A stretch of DNA of 64,000 bases from assembly GCF_000422505.1 (NCBI RefSeq), contig NZ_AULX01000025.1, positions 62,001 through 126,000 of the forward strand, written 5' to 3'. This stretch comes from Paenibacillus pinihumi DSM 23905 = JCM 16419. Its GTDB lineage: Bacteria > Bacillota > Bacilli > Paenibacillales > Paenibacillaceae. This document shows positions 35,701-44,029 of the stretch, piece after piece. The notes beneath the pieces were generated by a model. It saw nothing but the letters and a program-made list of their open reading frames with translations. It was not told where the DNA came from and searched no databases. The translations under genes and the position numbers were made by a program. Position 1 is the stretch's first letter. Every line of letters begins with the position of its first letter.

Positions 35701-37680
35701 CTGGGCAAGGAGCACTATCAGAGTGTTGGCGGGTCATGGAAGGGAGCGGAGGACTTAAGCGCCACTGCCAGCTTGCAGTGGGATGACGAGCAGCTCTACA
35801 TCGAGGTGCTGGTGAAGGATGATTCGCATGAGCAAACCTGGCAGGGTGCGGACATTTGGCAGGGGGACAGCTTGCAGGTCGGACTCGATCTGGGGCGCAC
35901 CCAGGGTGCTGCCAGTACGGATGTCAATGAGCTTGGCTTCGCATTAGGCCATGATGGAAGCATCCAAAAGCATAGATGGCGGGCGCCGCAAGGGGCATCA
36001 TCACAAATTCCCCAGACACAGGCTGTAATCACCCGGGATGAGGAAAAGAAGACGACCTCGTATTCGATTACGATTCCGTTTGCCGAAATGCTCGGAGCCG
36101 GGAAAACGTTCGATCCGAAAGCACCAATCGGGGTTGCGCTGTTAATTAACGAAAACGATGGCAAAGGGCGTTCAGGGTTTATTGAATATCATCAAGGCGT
36201 CGGAACGAGCAAGGATCAGACGACATTTGGCGAGTTGATTTTGCTGGACGATACCTATGCAGAACTGTTGACGAAGGCGGCCAAGGATGCTGTCAGCCGT
36301 GCGGAGTCGGTCAAATCCGAATTGGCCATTGATACGGCTGGCTGGCATGTTGCGCTGCTGCCTGAGGGCAGCGAGCGGACCGGGCTGCAGGCCAGACTGG
36401 CGGCACTGACCAAGGGATCGCCACCCGTCTATTATCCGGGACCTTCTTCATCACCATCGAAGGAGCCGGTCATTGAGCAGGGAGAGAACAAGCAGACCAC
36501 ACTGCGGGTAAAAGCCGACTATATCCCGGCTGATCATCGGGTTCAGGCCAAGTTATCGGCGTCTGTGCTGGAAGATGCCTTCGCAAAGGCGGGTGCATCG
36601 CAGGCTTCCGGGAGCCGGACGGTCATCGTCCCATTGGATGAAGTGAAGGATGCACGGGGCTATGCGCTTGAAATTCCGGCGGCTTATTTTAACAGCACAC
36701 AGGCTCAACGTACATTAATACTGAATACGGTTATCGGAGAAGCAGCGGTTCCGAACAGCCTGTTTACCGAAGAACAGCTGAAGCAGGCGGGCGATAAAGT
36801 CGTGATTTTGCTTGAAAAAGCGGACTCGGCACATGCATCATCCGGGGAGAGCAAGACTTCAGGAAGTACATCCCGCAGTTATCCGGCAGTAAAGCTGACC
36901 ATACAAGGCAATAACGGTACACTGGCATGGGCATCCGCACAATCTATACAACTGGCGATCCCCTATCAGCCGGCTGAAACAGAAAAGGCAGCGAGCGCAT
37001 TGCTTGTAATCGGCAGGGAATCAGAAGGGAAATACATCCCCGTCGTGAGCAGCAGATACAACACGGATCAACAAGCAGTAAGTGGCCGTATTCATCAAGA
37101 AGGCATATTTAGCGTGAGGTTTACGGACAATGATCTATCCGGTCCGGAGTGGGGGATATCTGCATTCAAGGCGTTGTCGGCAAGAGGAATCATAGAAGCT
37201 GGCAGCGTGAAGCAAGAGCAACTTGCCCGTCCAATAACCCGTGCGGAGTTCATCTCACAGCTGGTACGGACGCTGGAACTGAAGACGGCATCTCAAGACA
37301 ACTTCCGGGATGTGGCTGCGGGAGCAGCTTATGCGCAGGAAGTGGGTATCGCAAGGCAATTAGGCATTGTAGAGGGAACAGGGGATGACCTTTTTAACCC
37401 CGACGCCTCGATTAGCCGTCAGGATGCAGCGGTCATGATCATACGTGCTGTTGAACACCAGCCTACACTCAAGTTGGCCGTGAAAAGCGGGGATGTCATC
37501 CGTACTTTCACAGATGCAGCACAAATAGCTTCGTATGCAAAGGAGCATCTGACAAAGCTTGTTCAGGCAGGCATTATGCAGGGAAGCGGCAACCGTCTGC
37601 TGCCACAAGGGCAATTGACCCGTCTGGAAGCAGCGGCATTGCTTTACCGAATTTATGGGCAGTATCAGGGATCGATTTAA
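32719..37680 (+). CDS. Giant SLH-anchored double pectate-lyase-like beta-helix protein
   Basis: A 1653-residue secreted surface protein. Signal peptide to about residue 28. Two tandem Pectate_lyase_3-type right-handed beta-helix modules begin near 52 (G-A-T-G-D-G-T-T-D) and 472 (G-A-V-H-D-G-V-T-D-N-T), each with a G-G-x-x-x-F-x-P-x-G-K-Y repeat. A CBM9/DOMON-like domain spans about 984-1176, followed by a Ser/Pro linker and a further beta-rich region. Three SLH repeats lie at about 1474-1523, 1528-1577 and 1594-1650. GAGGAGG precedes ATG 32719. The role is inferred to be cell-wall-attached polysaccharide binding or cleavage; catalytic residues were not assigned. Confidence 0.88.
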   Translation: MSRKFLAILLTILLTVTLAPIPDKTAEAAVLTPDWQLVESSYDTVDTFVAAYSVQDHGATGDGTTDVTGTFQTLLDSLGQLGGGTLFVPEGKYVIRGNLVIPKGVTLRGEWSKPARGEPVQGTVLMAYAGRGDENGTPFITQEPSSAVRDLVIWYPEQHPDNITPYPPAIMFGKPYYFGNDFCNAKNITLVNAYNGIIFSRQNGGSSPVINGIYGTPLSRGIEIDNIADVGRIEWVDFSPDYWAGSGLPGSPAPGSAYKEWIYEHGTGIVMRRNDWTYSGYIAVDGYNRGFLVAPSIASPGSIPNGHNNDLNFTNNQTAIYFETVSSDGIMFTNVHISDSENGIVVGEGTSGVLQLNKINIEATEHAIAVDTASTTKLQLQESVIAAGEVSIKGGTFMPSNSDFNNAAPQIRITDNGRGIVTGNRFGQPVDIEYTSEYYSRIDHTPVDMKPLPDFPEIKPLTHKPSRMELYVVTDPQFGAVHDGVTDNTAALQAALDQAATDGGGVVFLPPGKYRVNGNLTVPTGVELKGASDNSSVPMGPGSIIEVYAGRNDPDGEPFLKLAKESGLRGITFNYPEQDSSHLPNMAAYPYLIQVTGEDVYVVNVGMRATYSGIDLFTYRTDRHDIESVMGHVFKTGVKAGGGAQDGRITNLHFNLIVYAAGTESKFGSWPNSPDMPNNQPVYEYGFDNLDFLILGDVQDEILYNNFHYGSHRGMVLESENGKGPTGISMGLGVDGARKGIVLDGVGDSGFDFINSQIVAIGGGDTQYILTGSGLDGEVRLHSSDYWGSPGDGVWIDSGSVYMQLANFHNPGQNSFAKLSGTGTLKLNNSVVWPVNKLLDAGTEPKLFVQSSVIDPGTSVVASMGQWKNNLGNQPVVGSIAPFSAVVERAAFDWSHPENTGTKLVIKNTEGAAPISGSVQLILPAAYESKLNKPIRFSSIAQGESLEIGLPYLAADLVKFKVTLNDGSSYTVTSRVGASYAAKKGKASGQPQLVLGKEHYQSVGGSWKGAEDLSATASLQWDDEQLYIEVLVKDDSHEQTWQGADIWQGDSLQVGLDLGRTQGAASTDVNELGFALGHDGSIQKHRWRAPQGASSQIPQTQAVITRDEEKKTTSYSITIPFAEMLGAGKTFDPKAPIGVALLINENDGKGRSGFIEYHQGVGTSKDQTTFGELILLDDTYAELLTKAAKDAVSRAESVKSELAIDTAGWHVALLPEGSERTGLQARLAALTKGSPPVYYPGPSSSPSKEPVIEQGENKQTTLRVKADYIPADHRVQAKLSASVLEDAFAKAGASQASGSRTVIVPLDEVKDARGYALEIPAAYFNSTQAQRTLILNTVIGEAAVPNSLFTEEQLKQAGDKVVILLEKADSAHASSGESKTSGSTSRSYPAVKLTIQGNNGTLAWASAQSIQLAIPYQPAETEKAASALLVIGRESEGKYIPVVSSRYNTDQQAVSGRIHQEGIFSVRFTDNDLSGPEWGISAFKALSARGIIEAGSVKQEQLARPITRAEFISQLVRTLELKTASQDNFRDVAAGAAYAQEVGIARQLGIVEGTGDDLFNPDASISRQDAAVMIIRAVEHQPTLKLAVKSGDVIRTFTDAAQIASYAKEHLTKLVQAGIMQGSGNRLLPQGQLTRLEAAALLYRIYGQYQGSI

Positions 37681-37695
37681 TCGGCACCGTTTTAA

Positions 37696-37760
37696 AACGG
37701 GATGGAAGACTCCGCAGCAGAACCGACTAGACTGCCGGGGTCTTCCATCCCGTTATTTTT
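37696..37760. terminator. Terminator between the SLH lyase gene and the kinase-like gene
   Basis: Perfect 15-bp stem AACGGGATGGAAGAC/GTCTTCCATCCCGTT with a long, partly paired loop and ATTTTT after it. It overlaps the last codons of the converging gene. Confidence 0.88.
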
Positions 37761-38271
37761 GTACATAATCGATAATACTTTCCACCGTCTGGTCCGGGGT
37801 TAGATGAGATGTATCCAGCCATAGGCCGATCCGCGGCGTGGTCTCCATGAACATTGAATGCAGTTCTTCAACGGTAAAGCCGATATAGCCGGTTTTGTTT
37901 CGCTCTTGCTCGCGCTTTTTTACTGCCTCCACATCCGGGCACAGAACAACGACGGATACCGGATAGGACTCCAGCATGTTCAGGAATTCAGGCAGTTTTT
38001 CCCCCAGGTAGTTGTCCTGTACGATAACAGTAAATCCGGCGTCATAGTAGCCTTTGGCAGCTTGTGCGGTCAGATGGTATCGCAGATCAAGCTGGTGAAG
38101 CGCAGCTTCATCCGGCTGGCTGCTCATTTCCACCCGGCCGCTTATGATCATTTTGCGAAAGGCATCTCCCCGCAGATGAACCCCTTGTGTGAACCGTGCT
38201 GCCAGCAGTTCCGCGACGGTTGATTTCCCGGCAGCCATAATGCCGGTTATGACGATGATTTGCGGCTTCAT
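37753..38271 (-). CDS. AAA/P-loop kinase-like protein
   Basis: A 172-residue P-loop protein. Walker A is GIMAAGKST (residues 10-18), a downstream D-x-F-R-K resembles the nucleoside/shikimate-kinase-like small-molecule kinases, and a lid with arginines (K-K-R-E-Q-E-R-N-K-T-G) is present. ATG 38271 with GGAGG 11 bases upstream is preferred over the ATG at 38292, which lacks a ribosome site and contains that GGAGG. Substrate unknown; related proteins phosphorylate antibiotics such as chloramphenicol or small metabolites. Confidence 0.75.
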   Translation of the reverse strand: MKPQIIVITGIMAAGKSTVAELLAARFTQGVHLRGDAFRKMIISGRVEMSSQPDEAALHQLDLRYHLTAQAAKGYYDAGFTVIVQDNYLGEKLPEFLNMLESYPVSVVVLCPDVEAVKKREQERNKTGYIGFTVEELHSMFMETTPRIGLWLDTSHLTPDQTVESIIDYVQK

Positions 38272-38344
38272 TCTTTGCCATGCCTCCTTCATTCATTTTC
38301 TGTTCCCTTTTAAATATACCCGCTCTAACTCAGCCCTTCCACAG

Positions 38345-39088
38345 CTAATCTGCAAGATAGCCACGCTCCAATATCATTTTAAGCTCAAGCAATCGATAGG
38401 CTGCCTCCGATACATCTTCCTGGCCGGGATCATTTTGCGGTAGTGATTCCGCCTTTTGAACAAAGGTCACAGCCAGCTCCCAATCATTCATGGAGACAGC
38501 TATGTCTGCCCGAAGAACACAGGCTTGGAAACAAAGTGCGGATGATTCCTCTCCTGCCTTGGCAAATCCCAAATCCAATACGCGGGCAGCTTCTGCCGGC
38601 TCATCCTTGGCATAGGCCAGCTTGTATGCTATATCATATGCATGTCGGAATCGTGTAACCGTCTCATGGAGATCAATAGAAATGAGTTTGGGCCGGTCAT
38701 GCTTTTGGCCGATTAATAACCGGTTGCCAGCCGGATCAACCAAGTTAAATCTCCGGTCTTCGGCAAGATCATTCACTCTGGTTATCTTCGGGAATCCTTT
38801 GGAGGGAATTTTCCCGTACGTTTTCTTCAATTGATTACAAAATTCACGATAAACAGCATCCACATCCGGTACATGCACATAGCACATGCTGTAGGAATTC
38901 GCGGGTTCCAAAGCTTTCAACACAAAAAAGTGCAGTTCGATGATGGGGTGGCGGACGCATGCATACAAATTGGGCTTGGCCTGCCTGTATGTCAGCTCAA
39001 ACCCCAATGCTTGATAGAAATCTAACTGCTCGTCTATGGATTTGCATGGAAATATGGGGATAATGGAGCAGGTTTGGTTTGTGTTCAC
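38345..39088 (-). CDS. VOC/bleomycin-resistance-like protein with helical C-terminal extension
   Basis: A 247-residue protein. Residues 5-130 form a VOC domain (IIPIFPCKSIDEQLDFYQALGF at the start, ELHFF as metal-ligand strand, N-L-V-D-P-A-G-N-R-L at the end). The remaining 110 residues are alpha-helical with a TPR-like alanine/leucine pattern, unusual for simple VOC proteins. Function unknown; antibiotic sequestration is only one possibility. The TAG stop is 56 bases after the small kinase-like gene region begins its 5' end. Confidence 0.75.
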   Translation of the reverse strand: MNTNQTCSIIPIFPCKSIDEQLDFYQALGFELTYRQAKPNLYACVRHPIIELHFFVLKALEPANSYSMCYVHVPDVDAVYREFCNQLKKTYGKIPSKGFPKITRVNDLAEDRRFNLVDPAGNRLLIGQKHDRPKLISIDLHETVTRFRHAYDIAYKLAYAKDEPAEAARVLDLGFAKAGEESSALCFQACVLRADIAVSMNDWELAVTFVQKAESLPQNDPGQEDVSEAAYRLLELKMILERGYLAD

Positions 39089-39207
39089 GTACAGGATCTC
39101 CCTCCGCAGAACATTTTCTCAAGCTTCAACCCTATCGTACAACATTCATGCAAATGATAAGGTTAGTACTTCTATATAATGGACTAATAAATGATGGGCT
39201 AATAGAA

Positions 39208-39242
39208 AAGGCAGCCACAGCATAAATGCTGGAGGCTGCCTT
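39208..39242 (-). terminator. Terminator of the M20 amidohydrolase transcript
   Basis: AAGGCAGCC/GGCTGCCTT with inner CAGCAT/ATGCTG. On the minus strand it is followed by TTCTATT. Confidence 0.9.
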
Positions 39243-39267
39243 CCCAGTGAACGTTTATTTTATCCGA

Positions 39268-40455
39268 TTACCTTAATCCCATCAGCTTGAGCGCCGAAGC
39301 AATGAATACCTTGACCCCAATTCGCAGGGCTTCTTCATCAATGGTGAAGCGCGGGTGATGGTGCGGGTAGACAATGCCCTGCTCCCGGTTGCCTGCCCCG
39401 ATATTGAAATAAGTCCCCGGAATTCGGTGAATGTAAGCCGACATATCATCTGCCGCCATGCTCGGCTTGATTGTATACAGGGCATTCGAACCTAATACGT
39501 CAATCACCGAACCGGCAACGATCTGTGTAACTTTCTTGTGATTAATCAGCGGGCGGTATCCATACGTATACGACATTTCATAGGAAGCGCCATGTGCTTC
39601 CGTAATGCCTCGAATGATTTGCTCCATACGGCGAGGAACTTCTTCTCGCAGTCCGGGCTCCATGCAGCGTACCGTTCCGCCCAGTTCCACGCTGCCGGGA
39701 ATGATATTATGGGTATGCCCGCCAAGGAATTTCGTCACTGAGACGACCAGCGGCTCAACCGGACTGAAATGCCGGGAAGTCAAATGCTGAAGGTTCGTCA
39801 CAACCTGCGCACCGATAGCAATCGCATCTACAGTCAGATGGGGCTCGGCAGCATGGCCGCCTTTCCCTGTAACCGTCACGGTAAAAATGTCCGGCGATGC
39901 AAGCATTGGACCGGCTACGACACCGACCTTGCCTGTCTCGACCGGTGACTGCAAATGTGCCCCGATGACATAATCGGCGCCGTCAAGCACACCGGCTGCG
40001 ATCATTTCCTCAGCACCGCCCGGAGGCAGCTCCTCAGCATGCTGGAAGATGAAGCGGATTTCCCCTTCAAGGGACGTCGGATCAAGCTGTTCAGTAAGCA
40101 GCTTCGCTACTCCAAGAGCAATTGCGGTATGTCCGTCATGACCGCATGCATGCATGACCCCTGACGATTGGGAGACGAACGGCAGATCATTCTCCTCCTG
40201 AATCGGCAGCGCGTCAATGTCTGCACGGATAGCGAGCACCGGCCCCGGCTGGGCTCCGGCGAAGCGGGCCATGACACTGGTAGCTGTCGGACGAGATACG
40301 GTCATGTGGCCGAAGGAACGAAGTGTTTCTTCTATATATAGGGCTGTATTTGACTCCTGAAAGCTGAGTTCAGGATGCTGGTGCAGATAGCGCCTCCAAG
40401 CTACAACCTGGTTATGCTGCAAGTCGGCAAGCTCAAGCCAAGCTTTAAGCTCCAT
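39268..40455 (-). CDS. M20-family N-acyl-amino-acid amidohydrolase/deacylase
   Basis: A 395-residue metallopeptidase-fold enzyme. Metal motif H-A-C-G-H-D-G-H near residue 105 with the cysteine ligand typical of aminoacylase/hippuricase members (M20D). Also H-A-E-E (about 140), a dimerisation lid (residues 185-295) and H-H-P-R-F near the end. ATG 40455 is chosen because AAAGGAGGG precedes it; the frame open to 40596 lies in the dinB-like gene. It is third after the SsuA- and DinB-like genes. Likely removes the acyl group from an imported N-acyl (perhaps sulfur-containing) amino acid. Confidence 0.88.
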   Translation of the reverse strand: MELKAWLELADLQHNQVVAWRRYLHQHPELSFQESNTALYIEETLRSFGHMTVSRPTATSVMARFAGAQPGPVLAIRADIDALPIQEENDLPFVSQSSGVMHACGHDGHTAIALGVAKLLTEQLDPTSLEGEIRFIFQHAEELPPGGAEEMIAAGVLDGADYVIGAHLQSPVETGKVGVVAGPMLASPDIFTVTVTGKGGHAAEPHLTVDAIAIGAQVVTNLQHLTSRHFSPVEPLVVSVTKFLGGHTHNIIPGSVELGGTVRCMEPGLREEVPRRMEQIIRGITEAHGASYEMSYTYGYRPLINHKKVTQIVAGSVIDVLGSNALYTIKPSMAADDMSAYIHRIPGTYFNIGAGNREQGIVYPHHHPRFTIDEEALRIGVKVFIASALKLMGLR

Positions 40456-40469
40456 GTGAAACCCTCCTT

Positions 40470-40940
40470 TCAGCTGTAAGCTGCAATGTTGCGGTCGATT
40501 TGAGCCAGATGGCCCTCTACATGACCACAGATGAAACGGTCCACAATGTGAGTCACACTGATCCGTTCCTCGTCCTTCATGCCATAGCGCAGCCATTGCT
40601 CCTCGTCCAGCTTCTTTAACAATGAAGCGTTGTAGGTGGTCAGAGCATCATAAGCGGCCAGCAGGTCTTCCATAGGATTTTCGTTGAAGTGCTGCCTGGC
40701 GGTCCAATTCTCATGGGCAAATGTAACAATCGGCGTCACGGGCTCGGAAATAATTTTACGAATGCGATACGAATTGACGATATTGGAGTCAAGCAGATGC
40801 CCGACAATTTCATTAATACTCCATTTGCCGGGTCCCGGCTGCCATACGAGCAGCTCGCGGGATAATCCCTGCACTTTGGCACGGATCTTGCCCGCTGTAT
40901 TTACATAGTTTTCGATGGATGCTTGTCTGGCTGTACTCAT
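40470..40940 (-). CDS. DinB/YfiT-superfamily protein
   Basis: A 156-residue four-helix-bundle protein. Metal ligands are visible as His in INEIVGHLLDS (H48) and the pair in C-G-H-V-E-G-H near the C-terminus, as in DinB_2/YfiT thiol transferases. AGGAGG precedes the ATG. The gene stops 14 bases before the M20 gene starts, so the two are co-transcribed. In Firmicutes several family members transfer bacillithiol; a thiol-related role here is an inference from neighbours. Confidence 0.8.
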   Translation of the reverse strand: MSTARQASIENYVNTAGKIRAKVQGLSRELLVWQPGPGKWSINEIVGHLLDSNIVNSYRIRKIISEPVTPIVTFAHENWTARQHFNENPMEDLLAAYDALTTYNASLLKKLDEEQWLRYGMKDEERISVTHIVDRFICGHVEGHLAQIDRNIAAYS

Positions 40941-40972
40941 GATTCATAACCTCCTGAGACGTAATTGATAGC

Positions 40973-41017
40973 GGAAAAGGCATCCTGCCGCTTGAGACGA
41001 ACAGCGATGCCTTTTCC
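40973..41017 (-). terminator. Intercistronic hairpin between SsuA-like and dinB-like genes
   Basis: A 12-bp stem, GGAAAAGGCATC/GATGCCTTTTCC, with a 21-base loop. On the minus strand the T-run is inside the stem (CCTTTTCC). It could act as a partial terminator or an mRNA-stability element making the binding protein more abundant than the enzymes. Confidence 0.5.
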
Positions 41018-41039
41018 AATGGTTTGCAGACAGAACAGC

Positions 41040-42047
41040 TTATTTTTTCAATGCTTCGGTCAGGTAGGAATTATCATAGACCTTGCTGATATCCACTTTG
41101 GCTTTGACGGTTCCTGTCGTTTCCAGAATGTTGGCGGTCGTCTGCATGGCACCCTCAACTTCAGGCGTTACCGGATCATTGATGTAGTGCGTGTTCGCAA
41201 GAAGTGTGCGAACGAGCTTCACATCCATCTTTTTCTCGGTAGCCAGAATATCCGCCGCTTCGTCCAAATGGCTGGCTACCCATTCCACGGTTTGCTGATA
41301 GACCTTCAGATACAATGCAGTCAAGTCCGGATGATCCTTCAAAAATTGGTCGCGTCCGATCATCACCGCGGGTGCAATGAATCCCATCGTCTTCACGCTC
41401 TCTACGATTCGGGCACGCCCGGCTTCGGTCTCAAGCGTAACGAACGGGTCCCAGATCGCCCATGCATCGACATTTCCGGCCTGGAAAGCAGGATTGGCTT
41501 CATCCGGCTGCAACTGCACCAGATTGACATCGTTCTCGGACAGGCCGTTCTTCTCAAGGGCTTTAATCAGGAAAATATGTCCGGAGGAACCTTTCGCAAC
41601 CGCTATTGTCTTGCCTTTCAAATCCGAGATAGACTTGATCGGGCTGTCCGGCTTCACAATTACACTGTTTTGGTTGCCTTCAACGCCGGTGACGGAAATG
41701 ACAGTGAAGGGGCTGTTGGCTGCTTTTCCCGTTACGACGGTGCCATCCCCGATAAAGGAGAAGTCCACCCTGTTGGAGACGACCCCTTCCAGCAAGGGTA
41801 CGGAGCTTTGGAATTCATTCCATTTGACCTCGGCATTGGCCTTGCTGAAGGCTTCTTCGAAGAAGCCTTTGTTCTTGGCTATGGTAAGCAGGTTAAGTCC
41901 GCCATTAATTGCGATATTTACAGTGACTTTCTCGTTTTCCTGGGCCTTGCCGGAGCATGCTGATAATCCCATAAGCCCGATAAGTGCGGCAAGAACGACA
42001 AGTCCTGTGCGAACGGTTGACGTGCGTTTATTCGTGGTGCTGCGCAT
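41040..42047 (-). CDS. ABC transporter substrate-binding lipoprotein, SsuA/TauA/NrtA-like
   Basis: A 335-residue binding protein. Signal with lipobox L-S-A-C at residues 28-31. The NMT1/SsuA fold is shown by T-V-N-I-A-I near the start, G-K-T-I-A-V-A-K-G-S-S-G in the middle and N-V-D-A-W-A-I-W-D-P-F, the aliphatic-sulfonate family signature. Divergent to a LysR gene and to the ATPase and permease genes on the plus strand, it completes their importer. Substrate may be a sulfonate or other organosulfur compound. Confidence 0.88.
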   Translation of the reverse strand: MRSTTNKRTSTVRTGLVVLAALIGLMGLSACSGKAQENEKVTVNIAINGGLNLLTIAKNKGFFEEAFSKANAEVKWNEFQSSVPLLEGVVSNRVDFSFIGDGTVVTGKAANSPFTVISVTGVEGNQNSVIVKPDSPIKSISDLKGKTIAVAKGSSGHIFLIKALEKNGLSENDVNLVQLQPDEANPAFQAGNVDAWAIWDPFVTLETEAGRARIVESVKTMGFIAPAVMIGRDQFLKDHPDLTALYLKVYQQTVEWVASHLDEAADILATEKKMDVKLVRTLLANTHYINDPVTPEVEGAMQTTANILETTGTVKAKVDISKVYDNSYLTEALKK

Positions 42048-42168
42048 CCTTCATTTCCCCTTTGTGTGGATCAAGTTGTGGTCAAGCAATGGTGAGACGT
42101 GTGAATTGAATTATCTGTATTGTATTATTTCCGACTAATCTAGTAAAATAACTATGATATATAGTACC

Positions 42169-42183
42169 ATAACTAAAAGTTAT
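42169..42183. promoter_or_regulatory. Dyad ATAACT-AAA-AGTTAT, probable LysR-regulator box
   Basis: Perfect inverted repeat ATAACT/AGTTAT ending 17 bases upstream of the LysR gene in the divergent intergenic region. LysR proteins usually bind such dyads to control the divergent target. Confidence 0.5.
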
Positions 42184-42200
42184 GTATCAGAGGTGTTCGT

Positions 42201-43106
42201 ATGAACTTCGAGCAATTTGAATATATTGCCGCTATTGCCAGGACCGGTTCCATCACCATTGCTGCAGAACAGCTCCATGTAAGCCAGGCCGGCATAAGCA
42301 AATCCTTGTCCAAGCTGGAGCAGGAGCTGGGCATGACCTTGTTCAAACGTTCGCGCCTGGGCACCGTTCCTACCGACAGGGGGAAGATCATCATCGAGAA
42401 GGTTTTCGAAATTTTGGCGCGCATGGAGGAAATCCGCGAGCTGTCGATGGTCCAGAGCTCTCTGACTGAGGGCGAGGTGCGTTTCTCTGTGGGTCCAAAC
42501 TTTATGGCTGTTCTGTCCAAAGCGATTATTGCCTTCAAGCGGGACTATCCGAATGTGAAGCTCGAGATTACATCGAAAAGCTCAGAGGAGGTCATTCAGG
42601 ATCTGAAGGAGGATCGCACGGATCTTGGCCTGATCTATCTGGATAACCACAGGCCGGAGGATATCAAGGATCTCCAGATGAAGACGCTGCATGTATCGCG
42701 GATGGTGGTATGTGCAGGCAGGCGTTCGAGCCTGGCGATGCACAAAAGCGTAACCCCGCAGGAGCTGCTGTCCCAGCCGTTCGTCAATATTGACGGAGTG
42801 TTCTCCAACTGGTTCCTGAACGACTTTATGGACAAGCACGGACAGGTGAATACGCTGTTTAAGTCCAACAACATTGAGCTGCTGATGCGTACGATTGCTG
42901 AGGGGGCGGCTGTGGGGCTGTTTATCGAATATGCAGTCATGAATAATCCATTCGTTGTGAGCGGGGATATTGTGACTATCCCGCTTGTCGGGCATGAGCC
43001 GTCGACGATTTCACTGGGCTGGGCGAGGCTCGCGATCAAGCATTTTTCGATTGCGCAAAAAGAATTTTTGAACTACCTGATTCGGGAGTACAACAGCTTT
43101 GAATAA
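42201..43106 (+). CDS. LysR-family transcriptional regulator
   Basis: A 301-residue regulator. The winged helix covers residues 1-60 (FEQFEYIAAIARTGSITIAAEQLHVSQAGISKSLSKLEQELG), then the linker helix and the two-lobed effector domain. It lies between the SsuA-like gene (minus) and the ATPase gene (plus). Inferred to activate both arms in response to a sulfur or substrate signal, as CysL/YtlI-type regulators do. Confidence 0.93.
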   Translation: MNFEQFEYIAAIARTGSITIAAEQLHVSQAGISKSLSKLEQELGMTLFKRSRLGTVPTDRGKIIIEKVFEILARMEEIRELSMVQSSLTEGEVRFSVGPNFMAVLSKAIIAFKRDYPNVKLEITSKSSEEVIQDLKEDRTDLGLIYLDNHRPEDIKDLQMKTLHVSRMVVCAGRRSSLAMHKSVTPQELLSQPFVNIDGVFSNWFLNDFMDKHGQVNTLFKSNNIELLMRTIAEGAAVGLFIEYAVMNNPFVVSGDIVTIPLVGHEPSTISLGWARLAIKHFSIAQKEFLNYLIREYNSFE

Positions 43107-43141
43107 CGGCTAAAGAGCAAATATTGCCTTTAGGGGGTATA

Positions 43142-43171
43142 TTGACAATTATTTTCGCTGTCTGCTAAGAT
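43142..43171 (+). promoter_or_regulatory. Promoter of the SsuB-like gene
   Basis: Consensus TTGACA (43142-43147), 18-base spacer, TAAGAT (43166-43171). Confidence 0.65.
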
Positions 43172-43224
43172 CGTTCCTAAACTCAATGGTGCACGACTTT
43201 ACATCATGGCAGGAGGACCCGTTA

Positions 43225-43995
43225 ATGGCGACAACAGCGCTCGAAATCAGTCACTTGAATAAAAGCTTTCGTACTGCAACTACCGTTACGCATGTGCTTG
43301 AAGATATCCGTTTATCCTTGAAGCAACAAGAGTTTGTCTCGATTATCGGACCAAGCGGCTGCGGGAAAAGCACGCTGCTCAAAATCGTCGCCGGCCTCGA
43401 TGCCGATTATGAAGGCGTGGTCCTGCTTAATGGCACAGATGTGACAGGACCAAGCAAGGAAAAAGGGTTTATTTTTCAGGAGCACCGGCTGTTTCCATGG
43501 GCCACCGTCGAGAAAAATATTGCCGCCGACTTGTCGCTAAAGGACCCGAAAGTACGCAGCAGAGTGGATGAAATGATCGAGCTGGTGCGCTTGCAGGGAT
43601 TTGAAAAAGCCTATCCGAAGCAGATTTCCGGCGGGATGTCCCAACGCGTTGCGATTGCCCGGGCGCTGCTGCGCAACCCGCAGGTATTGCTGCTCGATGA
43701 GCCGTTTGGGGCGCTTGATGCCTTTACACGCAATCATATGCAGGAGTCGCTGCTGGAGATATGGCGCCAAAATCAGACCTCGATGCTGCTTGTGACGCAT
43801 GATATCGATGAGGCGATATTTTTATCCAACCGCATCGTAGTGATGGATGCCAAGCCGGGACGGATCAAGGCGATTATATCTGTAGATCTGAACTATCCCC
43901 GCAATCGTGTGGGTGGAGCATTCCAGCAGCTTCGAACCCAGGTTCTGTCTGCATTGAACCATAAGGAAGCGGATGTCGTTGGCTATGACATATAA
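43225..43995 (+). CDS. ABC transporter ATP-binding protein, SsuB/TauB-like
   Basis: A 256-residue nucleotide-binding subunit. Walker [11 protein letters not shown]-loop F-Q-E-H-R-L-F-P-W, signature ISGGMSQR, Walker [12 protein letters not shown] and switch VTHD. The P-W-x-T-V after the Q-loop is a hallmark of the nitrate/taurine/sulfonate branch. ATG 43225 is preferred over 43186 because AGGAGG (43211-43216) lies in the extension. Followed after 34 bases by the permease gene. Confidence 0.93.
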   Translation: MATTALEISHLNKSFRTATTVTHVLEDIRLSLKQQEFVSIIGPSGCGKSTLLKIVAGLDADYEGVVLLNGTDVTGPSKEKGFIFQEHRLFPWATVEKNIAADLSLKDPKVRSRVDEMIELVRLQGFEKAYPKQISGGMSQRVAIARALLRNPQVLLLDEPFGALDAFTRNHMQESLLEIWRQNQTSMLLVTHDIDEAIFLSNRIVVMDAKPGRIKAIISVDLNYPRNRVGGAFQQLRTQVLSALNHKEADVVGYDI

Positions 43996-44029
43996 CTTTT
44001 ACTGCCACAGAGAAAGGTTGACCTGACAT

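Noticed and set aside
40965-41963. Plus-strand frame opposite the SsuA-like gene
   Set aside because: The minus strand encodes a full lipoprotein with lipobox; the plus frame has no recognisable domain.
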